Shown here: positions 1 to 5,486 of the stretch, in pieces
Layout: every line of letters begins with the position of its first letter
Numbering within the stretch: position 1 is the first letter of the stretch
Source: Candidatus Iainarchaeum sp.
Lineage (GTDB): Archaea; Iainarchaeota; Iainarchaeia; Iainarchaeales; JAAZKV01
Reading direction: 5' to 3'
Length of the DNA: 11,058 nucleotides
Assembly (NCBI GenBank): GCA_018691995.1
Contig: JABHJM010000043.1
Location: 1-11,058 of the forward strand
Program-made: the position numbers and the translations under genes
The notes under the pieces: model-generated
Told to the model about the DNA's origin: nothing
The model's input: the letters and a program-made list of their open reading frames with translations, nothing else
The model's database searches: none

Positions 1-759
1 AACTTCGCCAAAAACCTTAAAACCAACATAAGATGTTTCAGTGCTTCTTACTCCTGAAGAATCTCTATACGAAACTTCTACAGGGAGGGTGTAATTTTTT
101 AGTTCGGCTGTTCGATTAACACTTACAAGAATTTTTCCTTGTTCTTCTTTTCCAGGGCCAATACTTGTAACATATGCCGTTGCAGCTCCAAGAGGAGTTA
201 TCTCTCTTTCAACAATAGTTCCTGTTGCTGTAACTGTTCGATCTTCTTGTAATTCAACAACAACATCATATGCGGTGCTTGTTCCAACATTTTTTAATAC
301 AAAAGACAATGCTTGTTCTTGTCCAGGGTAAAGGGTTTCACCAACTAAACCAACAACTTTAATGATTGGATCTTTTCCACTTACAACAACTGAAAAGTTT
401 TTTCCTTTTGCTAAAGGTTCCGAATCCGATTTTATTTTTGTAGTGAGAGAATAAGTTCTATTTTCTGCGCTTGGGTCAATATAAACAGTAAATCTTACCA
501 AGGTTTTTCCAAATTTTTCCATATCTCCAATATTTTGTTCAATCTCGCCAACAACACTAAACGGATAATTGTCGTCTAAGGTAACAAGTACGTTTTCTTT
601 GAGATTTGCTTCTTTATTCTCAAGTTGAATAAGGACATCAATAGTTGATCCTGGAATTGCCGGACTTGGCGAATAGTTAAGTTGTGTTGCTTGTGGCGCT
701 GCAGCAATTGCTACACTCACAAGTGATATTATTAGTATTAAAAATATTAGTTTTCTCAT
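1..759 (-). CDS. Secreted S-layer/Ig-like repeat protein, N-terminal part (partial at left edge)
   Basis: The open frame runs from an ATG at 759 to the window edge with no stop (253 codons seen). It begins with a signal peptide: basic MRK, a hydrophobic run (LIFLILIISLVSVAIA) and a small-residue Ala-Ala-Ala cleavage region around residue 20. The rest is beta-rich with repeated Ig-like units: about 20-110, about 112-210, and a third starting near the edge. Each has a pattern like 'PGSTIDVLIQLENKEA' or 'PGQEQALSFVLKNVGTSTAYDV', typical of CARDB/COG1361-like modules in archaeal surface proteins. There are NxT/S sites (NRT, NFS, NRT, NYT) that could be N-glycosylated. The likely role is a cell-surface or secreted structural protein; the substrate or partner is unknown. 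It lies 51 bp after the RelA/SpoT homologue stop but has its own candidate promoter. A poor G-rich motif (GGGGG, 767-771) precedes the ATG. The C-terminal half is not visible, so membrane anchoring cannot be judged. Confidence 0.8.
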   Translation of the reverse strand, partial: MRKLIFLILIISLVSVAIAAAPQATQLNYSPSPAIPGSTIDVLIQLENKEANLKENVLVTLDDNYPFSVVGEIEQNIGDMEKFGKTLVRFTVYIDPSAENRTYSLTTKIKSDSEPLAKGKNFSVVVSGKDPIIKVVGLVGETLYPGQEQALSFVLKNVGTSTAYDVVVELQEDRTVTATGTIVEREITPLGAATAYVTSIGPGKEEQGKILVSVNRTAELKNYTLPVEVSYRDSSGVRSTETSYVGFKVFGEV

Positions 760-790
760 ATTAAAACCCCCAAACTATAAAATTAGTACA

Positions 791-810
791 ATATAATACT
801 TAAATATATG
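791..810 (-). promoter_or_regulatory. Candidate TATA promoter of the surface-protein gene
   Basis: On the minus strand this stretch reads CATATATTTAAGTATTATAT and is the only strong TATA-like element in the 51-bp gap. Starting about 26 bp downstream would give a leader of roughly 15-20 nt before the ATG at 759. It abuts the stop codon of the upstream gene, so the two genes may also be partly co-transcribed. Confidence 0.5.
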
Positions 811-2607
811 TTATTTTCTTTCAATGCTTTGAACAGAGGGAATTTTGGCAATTCTTTCCATTAAATTTTCTAATTTTTTTATTCCTTTGATTTCAAGAAT
901 AAATTCTGCTTCAACATATCCACTTTTTTTGATATTAAAGTTGCTTTGGAGTACTCTTCCGTTGGATTTTTTGATTTCTTTTAATACTTCTCCAAGTAAC
1001 CCAATTCTATCAATCACACTCACAACAATTTTACTTTTTCCTTGATTTTCTTCAAATGCAATTTCAACTAATTTATTAAGTGCGATATTTTTTAAATTTT
1101 TACAATCTTTTTTGTGGATTATGATTTTTCTTTTAGTTGTTTTAATTCCAACAACGTCTTCTCCAGGTAGAGGGTTACAACAATCTGCAATTTTTATTTT
1201 TTTAAGAGTTTTAGTACTATTTTTCACTTCTTTCTTTATAGATTTAGTAACACCAAAATACTGTTTGATTTTACTCTTTGCTTTTTCACTTTTAACATAA
1301 TTTATCCAAGATTCTTTTATTTGAGGTTTATTTGCTAGAATTATTTCTACTTTATCTAAATTTTCAAGTTGTGTTTCCAGTGGAACGATTATCCCATTCA
1401 CTTTAGCCTTTTGCATTTTTTTTCCAACATCAGAATGTATTGCAAAAGCAAAGTCAATAACACTAGCCCCTTTTGGAAGAGAGATAACTTCACTTTTTGG
1501 AGTAAAAATAAATACTTTTCTTGAATATTTTCGTTTACTTGTTACTTCCTCCCCAAGACTTTTTTGCCATTCAATTAATTGTCTTTCCCAACTCAGTGTT
1601 TTTCCAAATTCTCGATTTTGTTTTAATTTTTTATATTCCCAATATAAGTTTGATTCAATTCGTAAGTGTTGTTCCCAAGTTCTAATTTGAAATTCGATAA
1701 TATCTTTGCCGTATTTTACAGCAGTGTGTATGCTTTTATATCCATTTTTTTTAGGCTTAGCAATATAATCATCAAAAGCATTTGGAAGAAAATCATATTT
1801 TGAATGGACATATCCAAGCACTTCATAACATTCTTTATCTTTATTGCAAATTATTCGTAGCCCATAAAGATCATGAATATTTTTAAAAGTAACATTTTTC
1901 ATTTTTTTATGAATTGCATAAAAGTTTTTTGGTCTTCCAGAGATTTGAACAGCAACTTTGTTTTTTAAGAGACATGTAACTTCTTTTTTTATTTTTTCAA
2001 TTAATTCTTCTCTATCTTCTCTTGTTTTGTTTACAAGTTTTCTTATTTTATGAAAAGCATTTTTATTTTCCATTTCAAAACAATCATCTTCTAGTTGCCA
2101 ATTACTCCTTCCAAGTCCAAGTTTTAATGACAGAGGAACGTAGATTTCTTTTACAACTCGAATAAGCCTTTTCCCATATTTGTTTTCAATTCCTCCACTT
2201 TCCAAAATATCTGTTAATTCTGCCATTTGAATCATAATTGTTTGTAAATCGCTTGATGTTGAAAGAATCAATGAAGAAACTGTTTCAGCACTTAGTTGTG
2301 GGAAGTTTGTTTCGATTAATTTTTCAATAATTGAGGCTTCCTTTACAACGTTTGCGACATTTGTTCCAAAAATCTGTTCAATTTCAGTATAAGTTGCGTC
2401 TGATTGGTATATTGTGTCGTGTAAAATTCCAGCTACAACTGTTTCAATACTAAGCCCCTTAGTAGTCAAGATTTTTGCTGTCCTTAGTGCATGTGCGCAA
2501 AGTTTTTGATTTAATCTTTCATTTATGAAAGTATTTGCAAGTAAAATTTGTTGTTGTTCTCTTTTTGGGAAATGGTTTATAACTTCATCCAGAGTTTCCA
2601 TGAACAT
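811..2607 (-). CDS. Long RelA/SpoT homologue, probable (p)ppGpp synthetase with degenerate hydrolase domain
   Basis: Makes the alarmone (p)ppGpp by transferring pyrophosphate from ATP to GTP/GDP; cytosolic, probably ribosome-associated. The 598-aa architecture is complete: HD hydrolase region (about 25-160), synthetase (about 200-330), TGS (about 363-425), conserved-cysteine region (about 472-505: C476, C477, H498, C502) and ACT (about 526-597). Synthetase motifs are intact: SGRPK (223-227), HDLYGLRI with D246, NGYKSIHT (288-295) and EFQIRT with E305. The spot that reads RxKD in bifunctional Rel/SpoT and ExDD in RelA reads A277-F-D-D280, thus RelA-like. The HD half keeps H39 and H63-D64. It has Y67-Q68 where the E-D pair is expected, and MAELTDI where LADRLHN is expected (E130 at the metal-binding Asp). 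Hydrolysis is therefore probably lost. It is shorter than the usual 700-750 aa. ATG 2607 is chosen because the TATA box predicts transcription starting there (leaderless); Met3 (2601) is the alternative. Confidence 0.9.
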   Translation of the reverse strand: MFMETLDEVINHFPKREQQQILLANTFINERLNQKLCAHALRTAKILTTKGLSIETVVAGILHDTIYQSDATYTEIEQIFGTNVANVVKEASIIEKLIETNFPQLSAETVSSLILSTSSDLQTIMIQMAELTDILESGGIENKYGKRLIRVVKEIYVPLSLKLGLGRSNWQLEDDCFEMENKNAFHKIRKLVNKTREDREELIEKIKKEVTCLLKNKVAVQISGRPKNFYAIHKKMKNVTFKNIHDLYGLRIICNKDKECYEVLGYVHSKYDFLPNAFDDYIAKPKKNGYKSIHTAVKYGKDIIEFQIRTWEQHLRIESNLYWEYKKLKQNREFGKTLSWERQLIEWQKSLGEEVTSKRKYSRKVFIFTPKSEVISLPKGASVIDFAFAIHSDVGKKMQKAKVNGIIVPLETQLENLDKVEIILANKPQIKESWINYVKSEKAKSKIKQYFGVTKSIKKEVKNSTKTLKKIKIADCCNPLPGEDVVGIKTTKRKIIIHKKDCKNLKNIALNKLVEIAFEENQGKSKIVVSVIDRIGLLGEVLKEIKKSNGRVLQSNFNIKKSGYVEAEFILEIKGIKKLENLMERIAKIPSVQSIERK

Positions 2608-2621
2608 TCTCTAGTCAAAAG

Positions 2622-2634
2622 TTTTTATAAATAG
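2622..2634. promoter_or_regulatory. Near-palindromic TATA box between divergent RelA/SpoT homologue and HPF-like genes
   Basis: TTTTTATAAATAG reads as a good TATA box on both strands (TTTATAAATA forward, TATTTATAAA reverse). Leftward, a start about 25 bp away falls at the ATG of the RelA/SpoT homologue (2607), giving a leaderless mRNA. Rightward, a start near 2654 gives the HPF-like gene a leader of about 40 nt that retains its ribosome binding site. One bidirectional element could therefore serve both genes. Confidence 0.6.
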
Positions 2635-2683
2635 AGTCAAATTCTTTAGATCATTTTTTTAAATGGTTGATACATTATTTAAT

Positions 2684-2690
2684 AGGTGAT
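2684..2690 (+). promoter_or_regulatory. Ribosome binding site AGGTGAT deciding the HPF-like start
   Basis: AGGTGAT complements the archaeal 16S 3' end and sits six bases before ATG 2697. It rules against the upstream in-frame TTG at 2667. Confidence 0.75.
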
Positions 2691-2696
2691 TTAATT

Positions 2697-3002
2697 ATGG
2701 AGTTTGAGAATGTTATTTTTGCTAATTTTCCAGCATTGGATGAGATTGATCAAGGGGTGGCACAAAAGAATTTTGAAGCGTTTTTTTCTAAAGTTTCTTT
2801 TTTAGAAAGACCAACTTTGCACGTGAGTTACAAAGGATATGCTAGGGGTGGGCTTAGAAAACAACATGAAATTCATACAAAACTTACAACAAGCAGAGAT
2901 GCGGTGTTTGCTTCTGAAGTAGGGTGGCAATTGCTTGAAGTTTTGCAAAATTCTTTAAAGAAGTTAGAAAAGGAAGTGCAGAAAAAGCACTCGAAAAATT
3001 AA
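2697..3002 (+). CDS. Putative HPF/RaiA-like ribosome hibernation protein
   Basis: This 101-aa protein resembles hibernation promoting factor/RaiA proteins, which bind the 30S subunit decoding region and silence ribosomes during starvation. The last 45 residues match the family pattern: a beta strand HEIHTKL (57-63), then FASEVGWQLLEVLQNSLKKLEKEVQKK (71-97), like the 'yAeaeg-d-yaAid-a-dkLerQl-k' strand-helix of HPF. An earlier strand (PTLHVSYKG, 39-47) and N-terminal helix fit the beta-alpha-beta-beta-beta-alpha fold. The N-terminal half is divergent, so the assignment is moderate. An in-frame TTG at 2667 exists, but AGGTGAT at 2684-2690, six bases before ATG 2697, decides the start. The gene is divergent from the RelA/SpoT homologue, which supports a starvation role. 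Its stop directly abuts the stop of the convergent lysine-rich gene. An alternative is an unrelated small alpha/beta protein. Confidence 0.6.
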   Translation: MEFENVIFANFPALDEIDQGVAQKNFEAFFSKVSFLERPTLHVSYKGYARGGLRKQHEIHTKLTTSRDAVFASEVGWQLLEVLQNSLKKLEKEVQKKHSKN

Positions 3003-3245
3003 TTATTTCCTTTTCTTTTTAGCCTTTTTTTTAGCAGGCTTTTTCTTTTTTACAGCCTTCTTTTTTACAGGCTTCTTTTTAGCCTTTTTTTTAGCAACTT
3101 TCTTTTTAGTAGTTTTCTTCTTAGCTACTTTTTTCTTTTTACTAGTTTTTTTTGCTGTTTTCTTTTTCTTTGGTTTTGCTTCGTCTTGTAATTCCTTCCT
3201 CATTTGTTCAATGAGTTCCTTTACAGTCATTTTTTTAAAAACCAT
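3003..3245 (-). CDS. Lysine-rich histone-H1-like DNA-binding protein
   Basis: This 80-aa protein has a short amphipathic N-terminal helix (MVFKKMTVKELIEQMRKELQ, 1-20) and then an almost pure Lys/Ala/Pro/Thr/Val tail of KKK-A/V/P repeats to the end. Such tails resemble eukaryotic H1 C-termini and bacterial H1-like proteins, and bind nucleic acid non-specifically. A role in chromosome compaction or RNA/ribosome binding is inferred; no catalytic domain is present. A TTG at 3260 could add five residues, but it lies next to GGAGGA (3253-3258), which is the ribosome binding site for ATG 3245, so that start is chosen. The gene has its own TATA box at 3303-3316. It converges on the HPF-like gene with zero bases between stop codons (TTAATTA). 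The repetitive DNA makes tail length prone to slippage between strains. Confidence 0.75.
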   Translation of the reverse strand: MVFKKMTVKELIEQMRKELQDEAKPKKKKTAKKTSKKKKVAKKKTTKKKVAKKKAKKKPVKKKAVKKKKPAKKKAKKKRK

Positions 3246-3252
3246 TTTTATT

Positions 3253-3258
3253 TCCTCC
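3253..3258 (-). promoter_or_regulatory. Ribosome binding site GGAGGA of the lysine-rich protein gene
   Basis: GGAGGA on the minus strand lies seven bases before ATG 3245. Because it overlaps the alternative TTG at 3260, it argues against that start. Confidence 0.75.
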
Positions 3259-3302
3259 AAATTACACTTTTTGTGTTAAAACTTGCTAGAATCAACGTTT
3301 AA

Positions 3303-3316
3303 GCAATATATATACT
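3303..3316 (-). promoter_or_regulatory. TATA box of the lysine-rich protein gene
   Basis: AGTATATATATTGC on the minus strand. Transcription about 26 bp downstream (near 3284) would give a leader of about 39 nt carrying the GGAGGA site. Confidence 0.55.
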
Positions 3317-3350
3317 TTTCGTAATTTTTTATGATTTTTACTAAAATTAG

Positions 3351-3372
3351 CTTCTTTTTTTAGAAAAAAAAG
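3351..3372. terminator. Poly-T/poly-A terminator region downstream of SRP RNA
   Basis: A run of T (3354-3361) followed by a run of A (3364-3371) puts a poly-T tract on each strand. On the minus strand, TTTTTTTT lies about 50 bases past the proposed 3' end of the SRP RNA. It could stop that transcript before the lysine-rich gene, since archaeal termination often needs only a U-rich stretch. No strong stem is needed or seen beyond the A/T pairing. Confidence 0.4.
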
Positions 3373-3422
3373 TCAAACAGACAGGTTTATTCGACAATTG
3401 TGGTATTTTTTAATAATATAAG

Positions 3423-3690
3423 TGGACACACCAAAGAATGGATTCCTAGATGATGCATTTGTATCACATTATAAACTCCACTCCGCTAACCTTCAGCGCT
3501 CCTCAATAAAATTACCGTTGCTCTGTTCCCAGCCTGGCGGGTTTCATCTTAACGAAGGGCCTGTAAGGACGGGGCTTCGACATTCATAATGTGGCAAATA
3601 CGCCAACATCAAAACCTCTTCCTTGGTTTCAACTCCAGCATAAAGCGGATTTCTGGTAACAAGCCACCGCTAGCGGCCCAGTCTAGTCCA
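3423..3690 (-). ncRNA. Signal recognition particle 7S RNA
   Basis: This is the RNA scaffold of the SRP, which targets membrane and secreted proteins with SRP54 and SRP19. The minus strand carries archaeal 7S landmarks. (a) GTTACCAGAAATCC...TTTATGCTGG matches the helix 3/4 consensus GTAACCGGAAACCGCC..TATGCCGG, with CCAG/CTGG replacing CCGG/CCGG as a compensated pair. (b) The helix 8 signature is GCCAGG-CTG-GGAA-CAG-AGCAAC, i.e. a GGAA tetraloop closed by CTG/CAG and flanked by the symmetric CAGG/AGCA loop. (c) Ordered long-range pairings form helix 5: ACCAAGGAA/TTCTTTGGT, GATG/CATC, ATTTG/CAAAT and CACATTAT/ATAATGTG. (d) TGGAC/GTCCA closes the ends (helix 1) and sets the approximate bounds. 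Length is about 268 nt, slightly under the common 300. Helix 6 is only weakly recognisable (CGAAG/CTTCG). Local GC is higher than the surroundings, as expected for a structured RNA. Exact ends are uncertain by several bases. Confidence 0.88.
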
Positions 3691-3710
3691 ATGTAATTTT
3701 TCTCACAAAC

Positions 3711-3720
3711 CTTTTAAAAG
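3711..3720. promoter_or_regulatory. Palindromic TATA box shared by SRP RNA and the methyltransferase operon
   Basis: CTTTTAAAAG is a perfect palindrome. Leftward, about 25 bp from its centre falls at 3690, the proposed 5' end of the SRP RNA. Rightward, the same distance falls near 3741, about 8 nt before ATG 3750. One TATA box may thus drive both transcripts. Confidence 0.6.
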
Positions 3721-3749
3721 AGCTTTTTCTGATTAAATTTTTGATTATT

Positions 3750-4385
3750 ATGCCAATATTGCGAAAAGAACTTTCTCCAGCATTACGTTTACGAATAAAA
3801 CAACTAACTAATCGGGCTAAAGTAATATCTTCAAGCGGAAGAAGAAAATGGTCTCGTAAAGCATTTGGTTGGGATTATGAAAATTCAACGGCGCGGGAAA
3901 TAGATAAGAAGTTTTCTGGAAAATTAATTCCAACAATTGATGCTCTTCCTAGTAGTGCGCGTGTGTTAGATCTTGGTTGTGGTAAATTAGAAGCATTGTC
4001 ACAATTGGCAAAAACTCATCCAAAGTTAGAGTTTTTTGGTATTTCAAGGGACGTTTATTCTGAATTTGCAAAAATTGAACAAAAAAATGTTGAAGTTTTA
4101 GTAGAAAGGGAAGAAGTTGCAATAAAATATTTACAAAAAAAGGGAATTTTGGCTGATGTTGTTTATAGTCATCTTGGTCCAAGAAATATTTTTAATGCTT
4201 CTCCCAGGGGAATAAAAAAATTTACTACTTTAAAATCAATTCTTAGTGTTGGCGGCAAAGCATTTTTGAATCCAGTTGAAGTACAATTAAATTCAGATCT
4301 TAGAAGAAAATTAAAAGAAATTGGATTTGACGTTAACCAGTTAAATTTGTTGAAAAAAACGTTAATCCTAACTAGGGTGAAATAA
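3750..4385 (+). CDS. Class I SAM-dependent methyltransferase, substrate unknown
   Basis: The 211-aa protein has a Rossmann-type methyltransferase core: motif I VLDLGCGKLEAL (72-83) binds S-adenosylmethionine. FFGISR (95-100) fits the second strand, ADVVYSHLGPRNI (135-147) the catalytic-face strand, and LKSILSVGGKAFLNP (161-175) the later helix-strand. The N-terminal 60 residues are very basic (RKELSPALRLRIKQLTNRAK, GRRKWSRKA), suggesting nucleic acid binding; this is inference. The substrate cannot be named. It is the first gene of a tight operon: its TAA overlaps the ATG of tgt by one base (TAATG), which points to translational coupling and hints at a tRNA-linked job. An in-frame TTG at 3741 is possible, but ATG 3750 is preferred. 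The TATA box at 3711-3720 would give a leader of only a few bases with no ribosome binding site. Confidence 0.75.
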   Translation: MPILRKELSPALRLRIKQLTNRAKVISSSGRRKWSRKAFGWDYENSTAREIDKKFSGKLIPTIDALPSSARVLDLGCGKLEALSQLAKTHPKLEFFGISRDVYSEFAKIEQKNVEVLVEREEVAIKYLQKKGILADVVYSHLGPRNIFNASPRGIKKFTTLKSILSVGGKAFLNPVEVQLNSDLRRKLKEIGFDVNQLNLLKKTLILTRVK

Positions 4386-5482
4386 TGTCTTGTTTTGAAA
4401 TCATTCATCAAAATTCTCCCGCTAGAACGGGAGTGCTAAAAATACATAGTGGAAAAATAAAAACTCCTTTTTTTATGCCAGTTGCAACAAAGGGGGCGGT
4501 GAAAAATATTTTACACAAAGAACTTACAAAAATGGATTTTGAATGTGTTATTTCTAATGCGTTTATTAATTATTTAAAACCAGGGCTTGAAATAATAGAA
4601 AATGCAGGTGGGTTGCACAAGTTTATGTCTTGGGATAAAGCAATTTTTACAGACTCTGGAGGATTTCAATTAATTTTAGATCATTTTAATCCAAAAGTAA
4701 CAAACAAAGGAGTTTATCTGACAAATCCATTTGATAAGTCTCGTGAATTAATTTCTCCAGAAAAATCGATTGAAATTCAAAATAAACTTGGAAGTGATGT
4801 TGCAATGGTGCTTGATCACCAACCGCTTTTTGGAAAAAAAAGATCAGATTATCTTGATTCTACAATAAGGACAATAGAGTGGGCAAAAAGATGTAAAGCT
4901 GCTCATAAAAATAAAAACCAATTACTTTTTGGAATTGCACAAGGAGGAAACCATGCAGACCTTCGGCAAAAATGTGCACTAGCTCTTACAAAAATTGGTT
5001 TTGATGGGGTTGCTCTTGGAGGTTTTGGAATTGGAGAAGCCCAAAGTGATATGTATCGAATAATCAGAGCGGTAAAAAAAGTTCTTCCAAAAAATAATCC
5101 AACATATGTAATGGGAATAGGTTCGCCACTTGAAATATTGGGGGCAATTAGTAATGGGGCTGATTGTTTTGATTCAGCATACCCCACAAGAATGGCACGA
5201 CATGGAAAAATATTTACTTCAAATGGAAATTTAGAAATTTCAAAAGCAGTAAATAAAAAAAACCTTGCTCCGCTTGATAAAGAGTGTGATTGTTTTGTAT
5301 GTAAGGAATATTCAAGATCATACTTACACCATTTATATAAAACATATGAACAAAATGCACACATTTTACTTTCATATCACAATATTTATTTTATTCAAAA
5401 TTTAATTAAAAATATTAGGACTTCAATTGAAGAAGGGGAATTCACTAAGTTTAAGAAAAGTTTTGAGTCTAAATATAAATGA
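4385..5482 (+). CDS. tgt: tRNA-guanine transglycosylase, bacterial-type single domain
   Basis: Exchanges a guanine in tRNA for a 7-deazaguanine precursor. The 365-aa length and TIM-barrel-plus-zinc-site layout match bacterial Tgt (wobble position 34, queuosine pathway). Archaeal ArcTGT, which acts at G15, is longer and carries C-terminal PUA-type domains absent here. Visible residues: FTDSGGFQ with D90; D144 (LDHQP); QGG (187-189); ALGGFGIGE (210-218); nucleophile D263 in FDSAYPTR; and zinc ligands C301, C303, C306 and H332 (CDCFVCKEYSRSYLHHL...YHN). The substrate pocket departs from the bacterial norm: LDHQ replaces the FDEC-type stretch whose Cys helps select preQ1, and GGFGIGE replaces GGLAVGE. 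Base specificity (preQ1, preQ0 or queuine) is therefore open. It overlaps the upstream methyltransferase gene by one base and is followed after 4 bp by the HAD-like gene. Horizontal origin is plausible. Confidence 0.9.
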   Translation: MSCFEIIHQNSPARTGVLKIHSGKIKTPFFMPVATKGAVKNILHKELTKMDFECVISNAFINYLKPGLEIIENAGGLHKFMSWDKAIFTDSGGFQLILDHFNPKVTNKGVYLTNPFDKSRELISPEKSIEIQNKLGSDVAMVLDHQPLFGKKRSDYLDSTIRTIEWAKRCKAAHKNKNQLLFGIAQGGNHADLRQKCALALTKIGFDGVALGGFGIGEAQSDMYRIIRAVKKVLPKNNPTYVMGIGSPLEILGAISNGADCFDSAYPTRMARHGKIFTSNGNLEISKAVNKKNLAPLDKECDCFVCKEYSRSYLHHLYKTYEQNAHILLSYHNIYFIQNLIKNIRTSIEEGEFTKFKKSFESKYK

Positions 5483-5486
5483 TAAA

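Noticed and set aside
2667..2696. Upstream TTG start for the HPF-like gene
   Set aside because: The AGGTGAT site is correctly spaced only for ATG 2697, and the extra residues show no family pattern.
3264..3276. ACAC-TTTTT-GTGT mini-palindrome upstream of the lysine-rich gene
   Set aside because: Only four paired bases in AT-rich sequence; expected by chance and not supported by a second copy.
3423..3690. RNase P RNA instead of SRP RNA
   Set aside because: No GAGGAAAGTCC or ACAGAA-type P RNA core motif was found on either strand, while helix 3/4 and helix 8 of SRP RNA match well.
4903..5364. Long minus-strand open frame inside tgt
   Set aside because: It is the antisense shadow of a clearly conserved gene, with low-complexity, Cys/Ser/Phe-rich content and no ribosome binding site or promoter.
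5427..5486. TTG start giving the HAD-like protein a 20-residue extension into tgt
   Set aside because: ATG 5487 begins directly at the motif I strand and lies four bases after the tgt stop, as expected for a coupled gene.
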